Assembly (NCBI RefSeq): GCF_036867415.1
Contig: NZ_JBAJHU010000002.1
Coordinates: forward strand, 124,001-188,000
Source of the DNA: Rossellomorea sp036867415
Lineage (GTDB): Bacteria; Bacillota; Bacilli; Bacillales; Bacillaceae_B
DNA: 64,000 nucleotides
Reading direction: 5' to 3'
This document shows positions 15,873-24,077 of this stretch, in pieces. The position numbers and the translations under genes were made by a program. A model generated the notes under the pieces. The model was not told the DNA's origin. It worked only from the letters and a program-made list of their open reading frames with translations, and ran no database searches. How positions within the stretch are numbered: position 1 is the stretch's first letter; the number at the start of each line of letters is the position of its first letter.

Positions 15873-18200
15873 CTATTTTTTCTTTTTACGTTTGCTTTTT
15901 GGGGCGTTTTCGTAGTGTTTTTTGTTTTTGTTTTTCTTTTTGTTGTTTTTTGGAGGACGGGTTGACCATTCTCCGTCTTCTTTTTTGCGGGAGGAGGATT
16001 TTCCTTTTCCGCCGTCGGACCGGAATGAACGTACTTCTGTACTGCGTTCCCTGCGATTGCTTTTCATACCGACGATTTCAAAGTCGATGGCGCGTTCGTC
16101 TTTGTTGACGCTGACGACGCGGATGGTAATTTCGTCACCGATGCGGAATACGTTTCCTGTCCGCTCACCGATCATGGCCAGATGACGCTCGTCAAATCGG
16201 TAATAATCATCGGTCATGTAGCTGACATGGACAAGCCCTTCGATCGTGTTTGGCAGTTCGACAAACATACCGAAGTTTGTGACGGAAGAGATGATCCCGT
16301 CATATTCTTCCCCGACCTTGTCTTCCATGTACTCTGCTTTTTTCAGTTCATCCGTTTCGCGTTCTGCATCGACGGCACGGCGTTCACGGCTGGAGGTATG
16401 CTGAGCGATGTTGCCCATTTGCGCTCCCCATTTTTCCCGTGTTGACTGGTCGATCTTCCCTTCGATCAGGTACGTCCTGATCAGGCGGTGAACGATTAAA
16501 TCGGGATAACGCCTGATCGGTGATGTAAAGTGGGTATAGAACTCTGTCGCTAGTCCGAAGTGACCCAGGCTTTCCGGATCGTATTTCGCCTGCTGCATCG
16601 AACGGAGCATCATCGTCGATACGACCATTTCTTCCGATTTTCCCTGCACGTCCTCAATGATTTCCTGGAGGGCGCGAGGGTGTACGGAATTGGCAGTCCC
16701 TTTCACAATCAAGCCGAAGTTCGTTATGAACTCGAAGAAACGCTGAAGCTTGTCTTCCTTCGGGTCTTCGTGGATTCGGTAAATGAACGGTACTTCCATC
16801 CAGTGGAAATGCTCTGCCACCGTTTCGTTGGCAACAAGCATGAATTCCTCGATCAACTTTTCTGCAACGGAGCGTTCACGAAGGACGACATCCGTCGGTT
16901 CACCCTCGTCATCGACCAGAACTTTTGCTTCTTTAAAATCAAAGTCGATCGCGCCGCGTTTCATCCGTTTTGTACGGAGGACCTGAGCAAGGTCTTCCAT
17001 TTGCTCGAACATCGGCACAAGCGGCTCATAATGTTTACGGAGTTCTTCATCTTTATCGACAAGAATTTTATTTACATCTGTGTAAGTCATTCTTTCCGTC
17101 GTCTTGATCACGCTTTGGAAGATTTCATGCTTGACGACATCCCCGTCAGGTGAAATTTCCATATCACATGACAGCGTCAGTCGGTCCACCTGGGGATTCA
17201 AGGAACAGATCCCATTCGACAAACGGTGTGGGATCATCGGGATCACCCGGTCGACCAGGTATACACTCGTCCCTCTGTCAAAAGCTTCCTCGTCAATCGG
17301 TGAGCTTTCTTTTACGTAATATGTCACGTCGGCGATATGTACACCCAGCTTGTAGTTGCCGTTGTCTAGCTTAGTCACCGTTACCGCATCATCGAGGTCT
17401 TTTGCATCGGCTCCATCTATCGTGACGATGGTCTGGCCGCGAAGATCCTTTCGGTTCGGGATCTCCGATTCGTCGATCGTATCCGGAACATTATTGGCTT
17501 GTTCCATCACTTCTTCAGGAAATTCGACCGTGATTCCGTGTTTATGGATGATTGACAGGATATCGACACCGGGATCATTTTTATGACCAAGGATTTCAAT
17601 AACTTCTCCTTCTGCACTCTTTCGTCCTTCGGGATATGCGGTCAGTTTTACCACGACCTTATGCCCTTCGATCGCTCCCTTTTGGGCAGACTTCAGGATG
17701 AAGATGTCACTTGCAAATTTCTTATCATCCGGAATCACAAAGCCGAAATGCTTGCTTTGCGTAAACGTTCCGACCATCTGATCGACTCCGCGTTCCACGA
17801 TGCGGACGACCGTTCCTTCCCGTCTGGAACCGGAACTGTTCGAGGAAACACGGACGAGTACGATATCCCCGTGCATCGCATTATTCGTTTCATTCGGAGG
17901 GATGAAGATATCATCCATACCTGATTCTTCAGGTATGACGAAAGCAAATCCTTTCGCATGGGCGGATACCTTTCCTCTTACTAGATTCATTTTTTCCGGC
18001 AGGCCGTACCTGTTGCTCCGGGTCCTTACCACAATACCCTTTTCCTCCATGACGACAAGCGCTTTTACGAAATCCTTGAAGTTTGTCGAGCCTTCGATCC
18101 CGAATGCTTCTTCAAGCTCCTGTACCGTAAGCGGCTTATAGGCCTCTTCTTTCATGTAGGATAGGAGTTTATCCACATGCTCTTTAATATGTTCGTCCAT
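15873..18200 (-). CDS. rnr: Ribonuclease R
   Basis: 3'-5' exoribonuclease that degrades structured RNA and, with tmRNA, non-stop mRNAs. 775 aa. N-terminal winged helix (about 1-65), two cold-shock-type OB domains, the RNB catalytic domain with TIDGADAKDLDDAVTV (metal-binding aspartates, about residues 265-285) and HRLSNGICSLNP, and a C-terminal S1 domain (about 640-720, GIISSVTNFGMFVELPNTIEG). It ends in a long lysine-rich tail. The ATG at 18200 is preceded by AGGAGGG. It starts 27 nt after the est stop codon, so it is probably cotranscribed with est. Confidence 0.97.
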   Translation of the reverse strand: MDEHIKEHVDKLLSYMKEEAYKPLTVQELEEAFGIEGSTNFKDFVKALVVMEEKGIVVRTRSNRYGLPEKMNLVRGKVSAHAKGFAFVIPEESGMDDIFIPPNETNNAMHGDIVLVRVSSNSSGSRREGTVVRIVERGVDQMVGTFTQSKHFGFVIPDDKKFASDIFILKSAQKGAIEGHKVVVKLTAYPEGRKSAEGEVIEILGHKNDPGVDILSIIHKHGITVEFPEEVMEQANNVPDTIDESEIPNRKDLRGQTIVTIDGADAKDLDDAVTVTKLDNGNYKLGVHIADVTYYVKESSPIDEEAFDRGTSVYLVDRVIPMIPHRLSNGICSLNPQVDRLTLSCDMEISPDGDVVKHEIFQSVIKTTERMTYTDVNKILVDKDEELRKHYEPLVPMFEQMEDLAQVLRTKRMKRGAIDFDFKEAKVLVDDEGEPTDVVLRERSVAEKLIEEFMLVANETVAEHFHWMEVPFIYRIHEDPKEDKLQRFFEFITNFGLIVKGTANSVHPRALQEIIEDVQGKSEEMVVSTMMLRSMQQAKYDPESLGHFGLATEFYTHFTSPIRRYPDLIVHRLIRTYLIEGKIDQSTREKWGAQMGNIAQHTSSRERRAVDAERETDELKKAEYMEDKVGEEYDGIISSVTNFGMFVELPNTIEGLVHVSYMTDDYYRFDERHLAMIGERTGNVFRIGDEITIRVVSVNKDERAIDFEIVGMKSNRRERSTEVRSFRSDGGKGKSSSRKKEDGEWSTRPPKNNKKKNKNKKHYENAPKSKRKKKK

Positions 18201-18227
18201 GACAATCCCTCCTGATCATGCTATTCA

Positions 18228-18974
18228 TTAAACAGTCCAATCCAATTTCTCCAGGAAATCAAATACATCTTCATGAAGCTGTTCCTTTTCCTTATCAAGT
18301 GTAATCACATGACCGGATTCTTCATACCATTTCAGGTCCTTATCGTCTGATTCGATATTGTCGTAAATGATATTGGCAGAATCGGTATTGATCATATGAT
18401 CATTTCTTGCCTGTACGACAAAAGTCGGCGAGTAGATCATGTCGACATTTTCGCGTACATCTGCAATAAGTTCCTGAAGAGCTTTCAATGTGTTCATTGG
18501 TGTCTTCTTGAACTCTTCCATTTCCTTTTCAATTTGATCTTCCTGTTTTCCTTCAAATTTCTTAAATTCACGGGCGTAGTCCACGACCCCTTTATACATG
18601 ACTTCTTCACTTTTTATATACATAGGCGCACACATTGGTACAATACCCTTTACAGGTACAGTGTAACCCAATTTCAGGGAAAATACCCCACCTAATGAAA
18701 GTCCGGCAACGGCAATTTCCTCATAGCCTTTATCTTTCAGATGCTGGTATCCATTTATGACATCCTGCCACCAATCCTCCGGCCCTGTATGCACCAATTC
18801 TTCAGGCGGTACTCCATGTCCTTTATAATGAGGTGCATGCGAGGAATAGCCTTTCTTCTCCAAGTAACGGCCGAGCATCCTGACATCTGCTGAATTCCCT
18901 GTGAACCCGTGCAGCAATAGAACGGCTCTCGGCCCGGCTTCGAATGTAAATGGTTTTGGTAAAACGGTCTTCAT
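18228..18974 (-). CDS. est: Carboxylesterase (YvaK/Est30 type)
   Basis: Cytoplasmic alpha/beta-hydrolase of 248 aa, equivalent to the monoacyl carboxylesterase Est30/YvaK that hydrolyses short acyl esters. Oxyanion motif LLHGFTGNS (about 20-28), nucleophile elbow GLSLGG with Ser93, and the C-terminal catalytic histidine in ESGHVITLD; the acid is probably the Asp in QARNDHMI. An AAAGGAG site precedes the ATG at 18974. It lies between secG and rnr as in other Bacillus. Its upstream region holds four related palindromes that suggest control by a dedicated repressor. Confidence 0.92.
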   Translation of the reverse strand: MKTVLPKPFTFEAGPRAVLLLHGFTGNSADVRMLGRYLEKKGYSSHAPHYKGHGVPPEELVHTGPEDWWQDVINGYQHLKDKGYEEIAVAGLSLGGVFSLKLGYTVPVKGIVPMCAPMYIKSEEVMYKGVVDYAREFKKFEGKQEDQIEKEMEEFKKTPMNTLKALQELIADVRENVDMIYSPTFVVQARNDHMINTDSANIIYDNIESDDKDLKWYEESGHVITLDKEKEQLHEDVFDFLEKLDWTV

Positions 18975-19000
18975 TTATATGAACTCCTTTTCTTTGAATT

Positions 19001-19020
19001 TTAAACAAACGTTTGATTAA
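19001..19020. promoter_or_regulatory. Palindrome 1 upstream of est
   Basis: TTAAACAAACGTTTGATTAA, a 20-bp near-perfect inverted repeat, 27 bp before the est start codon. An identical copy occurs at 19110. TetR-family operators often look like this, but no regulator gene is in the window. Confidence 0.5.
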
Positions 19021-19056
19021 GTTTGCTTACGCCTTGGGGCTGCTGACTTAATCGGT

Positions 19057-19072
19057 TTAAACAGTTGTTTAA
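19057..19072. promoter_or_regulatory. Palindrome 2 upstream of est
   Basis: TTAAACAGTTGTTTAA, a shorter inverted repeat sharing the TTAAACA half-site with the neighbouring palindromes. Confidence 0.4.
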
Positions 19073-19109
19073 CTGGATTGTGTATGTAATGGGATTTTAG
19101 TTGAAATTC

Positions 19110-19129
19110 TTAAACAAACGTTTGATTAA
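19110..19129. promoter_or_regulatory. Palindrome 3 upstream of est
   Basis: TTAAACAAACGTTTGATTAA, identical over 20 bp to the site at 19001, which argues against chance. Confidence 0.5.
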
Positions 19130-19165
19130 CACCAGTGAACCCTTGATGCGCATGGGCTCGTGATG

Positions 19166-19181
19166 TTAAACAATCGTTTAA
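19166..19181. promoter_or_regulatory. Palindrome 4 downstream of secG
   Basis: TTAAACAATCGTTTAA, one mismatch from perfect symmetry, about 100 bp beyond the secG terminator and upstream of est. Apart from these four sites the 336-bp est-secG gap holds no gene. Confidence 0.4.
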
Positions 19182-19274
19182 ACGGTTTACTCTCTATTTT
19201 TAGCAAAAATTGTTGTTACAATCCAATATTTCGCTTGGTAATTTGGAAGGGATTTGCGAATCGATTTATAAAAA

Positions 19275-19308
19275 TAAAAAAACCTGACCTTATTAGAGAT
19301 CAGGTTTT
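19275..19308 (-). terminator. secG terminator
   Basis: On the minus strand, stem AACCTGATC / GGTCAGGTT with a TTTTTTTATTTTT tail, immediately after the secG stop. It separates secG from est. Confidence 0.8.
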
Positions 19309-19311
19309 GTA

Positions 19312-19539
19312 TTATAAAGCTACGATTGCAGTTGTTAGAACAAAGAATAATACAGCCAGCACGATTGTGATCCGGTGTAATACCAAGTCGATACCGCGTG
19401 CTTTCTGTTTCCCGAATAGCTGTTCTGCACCACCAGAGATGGCCCCTGAAAGTCCAGCACTCTTACCTGATTGAAGTAAAACAATGGCGATAAGTGCGAT
19501 TGAATCAATGATAAGTAAAGTGACTAATAAAGTGTGCAT
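19312..19539 (-). CDS. secG: Preprotein translocase subunit SecG
   Basis: Small membrane subunit of the SecYEG channel (75 aa). Two transmembrane segments: LLVTLLIIDSIALIAIVLLQ near the N-terminus and ITIVLAVLFFVLTTAIVAL at the C-terminus, joined by the conserved loop SGKSAGLSGAISGGAEQLFG. The ATG at 19539 is placed 7 nt after AGGAGGT; an in-frame GTG at 19548 overlaps that site. A terminator follows, so it is a single-gene unit. Confidence 0.95.
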   Translation of the reverse strand: MHTLLVTLLIIDSIALIAIVLLQSGKSAGLSGAISGGAEQLFGKQKARGIDLVLHRITIVLAVLFFVLTTAIVAL

Positions 19540-19727
19540 GAGTCCCACCTCCTGATACGAACATTACAACATTATTAGTTTACCATAGGGCGTTGGCGCG
19601 GACAAGGTAATATTCGCATAATTGTGGAAAGTGTTGGGGATTGTACTGATTGGCGATGGAATGGGGTTTAAAATTGAGATGGTGTAGGAATTGGATGGGT
19701 ATTCCGGTTGGGATTTTTGTGTTGAAG
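19540..19727. other. secG upstream region
   Basis: The left part of the 866-bp secG-eno gap. It must contain the secG promoter, but no strong -35/-10 pair was called and no gene is seen. Confidence 0.4.
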
Positions 19728-19847
19728 TCAGCATAAAACGAAATAATTCAGCATATATCGTAAAAAGTCAGCATAAAATGGATTTTTTCAGCATAAATCC
19801 AAATAATTCAGCATAAACCATGAAAAGTCAGCATAAATCTTTTGGAC
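19728..19847. repeat. Array A: six TCAGCATA units, exact 20-bp period
   Basis: TCAGCATA(A/T)A starts at 19728, 19748, 19768, 19788, 19808 and 19828, an exact 20-bp period over six units. The 10-bp spacers differ but are AT-rich; spacers 1 and 4 end AAATAAT and spacers 2 and 5 end AAAAG, hinting at a 60-bp higher-order duplication. It lies between secG and eno, outside any gene. Confidence 0.9.
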
Positions 19848-20010
19848 CTCATTCATATACTTATAGGGGTTTACACTTGAACACGCTCACGGATCACGAT
19901 GAAAACCGACTCACATTAGTAATTGGACAGCTGAAACGGACAAGCAATGGGTTTAAGGTGGGTTGGACGGTGTTGAAGGAATGGTGGAATGACTAATTAT
20001 AATCATTCTA

Positions 20011-20130
20011 ATTGGCAAGAAAAAACGAAAAGTGGCTTGAATATCAGGATATTTGCTTGCTTATTTATAAAGTGGCATGAATATTTGAATTTCGGCTTGA
20101 AAAATGAAAAAGTGGCACGATTCCCGCTTC
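20011..20130. repeat. Array B: six AGTGGCWTGA-like units, exact 20-bp period
   Basis: Units begin at 20011 (ATTGGCAAGA), 20031 (AGTGGCTTGA), 20051 (ATTTGCTTGC), 20071 (AGTGGCATGA), 20091 (TTCGGCTTGA) and 20111 (AGTGGCACGA). The core is less conserved than in array A, but the 20-bp phase is exact. It lies 160 bp from array A in the same gap. Confidence 0.75.
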
Positions 20131-20349
20131 CAATGAGAATTTCATTACTTCCAGACACCTGCTCTTCTTCCCAATCAGAATTTAAAAGATAAATTTCTCT
20201 TTTTTAGCTGAAAATCTGATTTAGCGGAGGAAATTGATCTGAATATTGAATTTGACCCCGCTTATGAATTTCCGCAAATTTGACCGAGCGCTCAGTCACC
20301 GCGAACCCTACTCAACAAACGAATATTCAAGACAATGATACCCGCACAC
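20131..20349. other. Intergenic region between array B and the eno terminator
   Basis: No gene or array is supported. It completes the long gap between secG and eno. Confidence 0.4.
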
Positions 20350-20381
20350 CAATAAAAACAGCCCCGTCACCGACGGGGCTG
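20350..20381 (-). terminator. Terminator of the glycolytic operon
   Basis: Stem CAGCCCCGTC / GACGGGGCTG (20359-20368 and 20372-20381) with loop ACC; on the minus strand it is followed by TTTTTATTGG. It lies 25 bp beyond the eno stop. Confidence 0.9.
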
Positions 20382-20406
20382 CCTCCTTTCACTAATCACA
20401 CATCAA

Positions 20407-21699
20407 TTAGCGGTTAACGTTATAGAATGTTTTCACACCAAGGTATTGTGCAGTGTGTGCCAATTGGTCTTCGATGCGAAGTAATTGGTTGTATTTCGCT
20501 ACACGGTCTGTACGTGATGGTGCACCTGTTTTGATTTGGCCGGCGTTTGTCGCCACCGCGATGTCAGCGATTGTGCTGTCTTCTGTTTCACCTGAACGGT
20601 GAGAGATGACTGCTGTGTAGCCAGCGCGCTTCGCCATTTCGATTGCGTCGAATGTTTCTGTAAGCGTACCGATTTGGTTCACTTTGATCAGGATGGAGTT
20701 ACCGATACCCTGCTCGATCCCTTGTGCAAGCTTCGTTGTGTTTGTTACGAATAAATCGTCTCCAACAAGCTGAACTTTGTTTCCGATGCGGTCAGTAAGA
20801 AGTTTGAAACCTTCCCAGTCGTTTTCGTCAAGTCCATCTTCGATTGAGATGATTGGGTACTTGTCGCACATTTCAGCATACCAGTCAACCATTTCAGCTG
20901 ATGTACGAACAACGCCTTCACCAGAAAGGTGGTATTTACCGTCATCTTTGTTGTAGATCTCAGAAGCGGCTACATCCATTGCAAGAAGGATTTCTTCTCC
21001 AGGCTTGTAACCTGCTTTTTCGATTGCTTCAATGATTGTAGAAAGTGCTTCTTCGTTTGACTTAAGGTTAGGGGCGAATCCGCCTTCGTCACCTACAGCG
21101 GTGTTGTAGCCTTTAGACTTTAGAACTGATTTCAGGCTGTGGAAGATTTCCGCGCCCATGCGAAGTCCTTCTTTGAAAGTAGGGGCTCCTACCGGCATGA
21201 TCATGAATTCCTGGATGTCCACGTTATTGTCAGCGTGCTCTCCGCCGTTGACGATGTTCATCATTGGAACTGGAAGCTGCTTGGAGTTGAATCCGCCAAG
21301 GTATTGGTATAATTCCACTCCGAAGAAGTCAGCTGCTGCACGAGCGACAGCCATGGATACACCAAGGATTGCGTTCGCACCCAATTTGCCTTTGTTTTCT
21401 GTACCGTCAAGTGCGATCATTGCCTGGTCGATTGCTACTTGCTCTGTTACGTCGAAGCCAATGATTTCTTCTGCGATTTCGTTGTTCACGTTATCGACTG
21501 CTTTTTCTACCCCTTTACCAAGGTAGCGGTCTTTGTCACCGTCGCGAAGTTCTACTGCTTCGTACTCACCTGTGGATGCTCCGGATGGAACAAGTGCGCG
21601 TCCGAAAGCGCCTGATTGAGTGTAAACTTCTACTTCGATTGTTGGGTTACCGCGTGAGTCCAATACTTCGCGAGCATATACGTCTGTAATGAATGGCAT
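20407..21699 (-). CDS. eno: Enolase
   Basis: Converts 2-phosphoglycerate to phosphoenolpyruvate; a Mg-dependent cytoplasmic enzyme that also joins RNA-degradation complexes in Bacillus. 430 aa. Conserved features: DSRGNPTIEVEV and the mobile loop SGASTGEYEA near the N-terminus, GDEGGFAPN with a catalytic Glu, the metal-ligand region SIEDGLDENDW and LVGDDLFVTN, then the catalytic lysine in LIKVNQIGT and SHRSGETEDS. AAAGGAG precedes the ATG at 21699. Last gene of the cggR-gapA-pgk-tpiA-gpmI-eno operon. Confidence 0.98.
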   Translation of the reverse strand: MPFITDVYAREVLDSRGNPTIEVEVYTQSGAFGRALVPSGASTGEYEAVELRDGDKDRYLGKGVEKAVDNVNNEIAEEIIGFDVTEQVAIDQAMIALDGTENKGKLGANAILGVSMAVARAAADFFGVELYQYLGGFNSKQLPVPMMNIVNGGEHADNNVDIQEFMIMPVGAPTFKEGLRMGAEIFHSLKSVLKSKGYNTAVGDEGGFAPNLKSNEEALSTIIEAIEKAGYKPGEEILLAMDVAASEIYNKDDGKYHLSGEGVVRTSAEMVDWYAEMCDKYPIISIEDGLDENDWEGFKLLTDRIGNKVQLVGDDLFVTNTTKLAQGIEQGIGNSILIKVNQIGTLTETFDAIEMAKRAGYTAVISHRSGETEDSTIADIAVATNAGQIKTGAPSRTDRVAKYNQLLRIEDQLAHTAQYLGVKTFYNVNR

Positions 21700-21750
21700 A
21701 AAAATAACTCTCCTTTATTAGTAGGTTTTTTGTTTAAAAACGAGCGTTTG

Positions 21751-23283
21751 TTATTTAATCAGTGATTTCCCCGTCATTTCTTTCGGTTGATCTACGTTTA
21801 ACAGTTCAAGCATGGTCGGTGCAAGGTCTCCAAGCTTACCGCCGTCACGGAGTTCGATTCCTTCTTTTGTTACGATGACCGGAACCGGGTTCGTGGTGTG
21901 GGCGGTCATTGGTGTGCCTTCTTCAGTGAGCACTTCATCGGCGTTGCCGTGATCAGCTGTGATGATGGCGGTGCCGCCTTTTTTCTCGATGAGGTCGATG
22001 ATTTTGCCGAGGCATTCATCAACTGTTTCGACTGCTTTGATGGTTGGTTCAAGCATCCCTGAGTGGCCGACCATGTCAGGGTTGGCGAAGTTCAGGATGA
22101 TAGCGTCCTGCTGATCTGCTTCGATCTCGGCAAGTAGCGCATCCGTTACTTCATACGCACTCATCTCCGGCTGCAGGTCATATGTTGCCACTTTAGGAGA
22201 ATTGATCAGGATCCGCTTTTCTCCCGGAAATTCATTTTCACGGCCGCCGCTCATGAAGAACGTGACGTGAGGGTATTTTTCCGTTTCGGCAATGCGGAGC
22301 TGCTTCAATCCGTTTTGAGACAGGACTTCACCAAGTGTGTTATCCAGGTTCGTCGGCTTGAAGGCAACGAAGCCGTCAACCGTTTCACTGAACTTCGTCA
22401 AGCAGACGAAGTGAAGGTGTTTCGGATGCTTTTCACCGCGGACGAAATAACGGAAGTCTTCGTTCGTGAATGTATTCGAGATCTGGATGGCACGGTCTGG
22501 ACGGAAGTTGTAGAAAATAACGGCATCTTCGTCCTTGATCGTTCCAACCGGTTCTCCATTTTCTTTGGTGATGACAGAAGGAATGACGAACTCGTCGTAG
22601 ATTCCTTGTTCATATGAATCTTCAATCAACTGCATCGGGTCGGTATACGTTGGTCCTTCCCCGTACACCATGGCACGGTAAGACTTCTCTACACGTTCCC
22701 AGCGCTTATCGCGGTCCATTGAATAATAACGTCCGGAAATCGTGGCGAATTGCCCGATGCCGATTTCCTTCATTTTCGCTTCGGCTTCTTCAATGAATTT
22801 TGGTGCTGTCTGCGGTCCGACGTCACGTCCATCAAGGAAAGCATGAACGTATACATTTTTCACGTCTTCTTGAGCAGCCAAGCCCAGGAGTGCGTATAAG
22901 TGTTCAATGTGACTGTGAACCCCGCCGTCTGAAAGAAGACCGAAGATGTGAAGGTCTGTCCCTTTTTCTTTTGCATGGTTGATGGCATCAAGGAAGGTGG
23001 CATTCGTTTCGAATTTACCTTCGCGGATCGCCATGTTTACGCGGGTCAGACTTTGGTAGACGATGCGGCCGGCACCGATGTTCAGGTGCCCCACTTCGGA
23101 GTTGCCCATTTGACCTTCCGGAAGGCCTACCGCTTCGCCGCTTGCTGTTAATTGGTTATGCGGGTACTTGTTCCACAGGCGGTCAAAGTTCGGTTTGTTC
23201 GCCTGTGCAACAGCGTTCCCCTCTTTTGTATTACGACATGCAAAACCATCTAAGATGATTAACGCCACTGGTGACTTACTCAT
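21751..23283 (-). CDS. gpmI: 2,3-bisphosphoglycerate-independent phosphoglycerate mutase
   Basis: Interconverts 3- and 2-phosphoglycerate using two Mn ions; the Mn dependence links it to pH control in sporulating Bacillus. 510 aa, usual size. N-terminal metal site LIILDGFACR, the phosphoserine region GNSEVGHLNIGAGR (Ser about 62), substrate loop HAFLDGRDVGP, and the C-terminal metal ligands NFANPDMVGHSG and TADHGNADE. Its ATG overlaps the tpiA stop by 8 nt, which implies translational coupling. Followed by eno. Confidence 0.98.
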   Translation of the reverse strand: MSKSPVALIILDGFACRNTKEGNAVAQANKPNFDRLWNKYPHNQLTASGEAVGLPEGQMGNSEVGHLNIGAGRIVYQSLTRVNMAIREGKFETNATFLDAINHAKEKGTDLHIFGLLSDGGVHSHIEHLYALLGLAAQEDVKNVYVHAFLDGRDVGPQTAPKFIEEAEAKMKEIGIGQFATISGRYYSMDRDKRWERVEKSYRAMVYGEGPTYTDPMQLIEDSYEQGIYDEFVIPSVITKENGEPVGTIKDEDAVIFYNFRPDRAIQISNTFTNEDFRYFVRGEKHPKHLHFVCLTKFSETVDGFVAFKPTNLDNTLGEVLSQNGLKQLRIAETEKYPHVTFFMSGGRENEFPGEKRILINSPKVATYDLQPEMSAYEVTDALLAEIEADQQDAIILNFANPDMVGHSGMLEPTIKAVETVDECLGKIIDLIEKKGGTAIITADHGNADEVLTEEGTPMTAHTTNPVPVIVTKEGIELRDGGKLGDLAPTMLELLNVDQPKEMTGKSLIK

Positions 23284-24037
23284 GAGAACCTGCCTCCAGT
23301 AGTTGCAGGAACGATTGAGGTTCCAGGCTTGCGCCGCCTACCAGAGCACCATCGATATCGGATTGAGCCATGTATTCCTTGATGTTGTTCGGTTTTACAC
23401 TGCCGCCGTATTGTACGCGTACAGAGTCGGCAGCACTTTGTGAGAATTCACTTGCGACTACTTGACGGATGTGGGCACACACTTCGTTGGCGTCTTCTGC
23501 AGTGGAAGATTTGCCTGTTCCGATTGCCCAGATTGGTTCGTAAGCGATGACCGTCTGCTTCACTTGATCTTCAGTCAGACCGGTAAGAGCCTGTTTCACT
23601 TGAGATCCCACAAGGTCTTTCGTTTCGTTATTTTCACGCTGTTCCAATGATTCACCTACACACACGATCGGAGTCAGGTTGTGCTTGAAAGCAGCCAATG
23701 TTTTTTTGTTAACAGAATCATCCGTTTCATTGAACATTTCACGACGTTCGGAGTGACCGATGATCACATATTTAACACCTAAGTCAGCCAGTGCAGCAGG
23801 ACTTACTTCTCCTGTGAATGCTCCGCTTTCTTCGAAGTGCATCGTTTGCGCACCGATTTCAACTTTTGTATCTTTCGTCTGTTCAACAAGGTTTTCAAGG
23901 AATAGGGCAGGTGCACAGATGACAGAGTCAATTTTGTCTGTGTCAGGTACTAATCCCTTGACTTCTTCTGTAAAAGTTTTCGCTTCTGATGCCGTTTTGT
24001 GCATTTTCCAGTTACCTGCAATAATAGGCTTACGCAT
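23276..24037 (-). CDS. tpiA: Triosephosphate isomerase
   Basis: Interconverts dihydroxyacetone phosphate and glyceraldehyde-3-phosphate. 253 aa, beginning MRKPIIAGNWKMHK with the active-site Asn and Lys. Catalytic His in IIGHSERRE (about 95), catalytic Glu in AYEPIWAIGTGK (about 168, flexible loop follows) and the phosphate-binding YGGSVKPNN. The ATG at 24037 is chosen over 24046, which abuts the AAAGGA site and would add three unconserved residues. Its 3' end overlaps gpmI. Confidence 0.98.
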   Translation of the reverse strand: MRKPIIAGNWKMHKTASEAKTFTEEVKGLVPDTDKIDSVICAPALFLENLVEQTKDTKVEIGAQTMHFEESGAFTGEVSPAALADLGVKYVIIGHSERREMFNETDDSVNKKTLAAFKHNLTPIVCVGESLEQRENNETKDLVGSQVKQALTGLTEDQVKQTVIAYEPIWAIGTGKSSTAEDANEVCAHIRQVVASEFSQSAADSVRVQYGGSVKPNNIKEYMAQSDIDGALVGGASLEPQSFLQLLEAGSHE

Positions 24038-24077
24038 AACGTTCATCCTTTCTCAGCTAAGTTGGTTTTGTGCTGAA

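Noticed and set aside
16560..17153. Long plus-strand frame opposite rnr
   Set aside because: Antisense shadow of the RNase R coding sequence; no start signals or homology.
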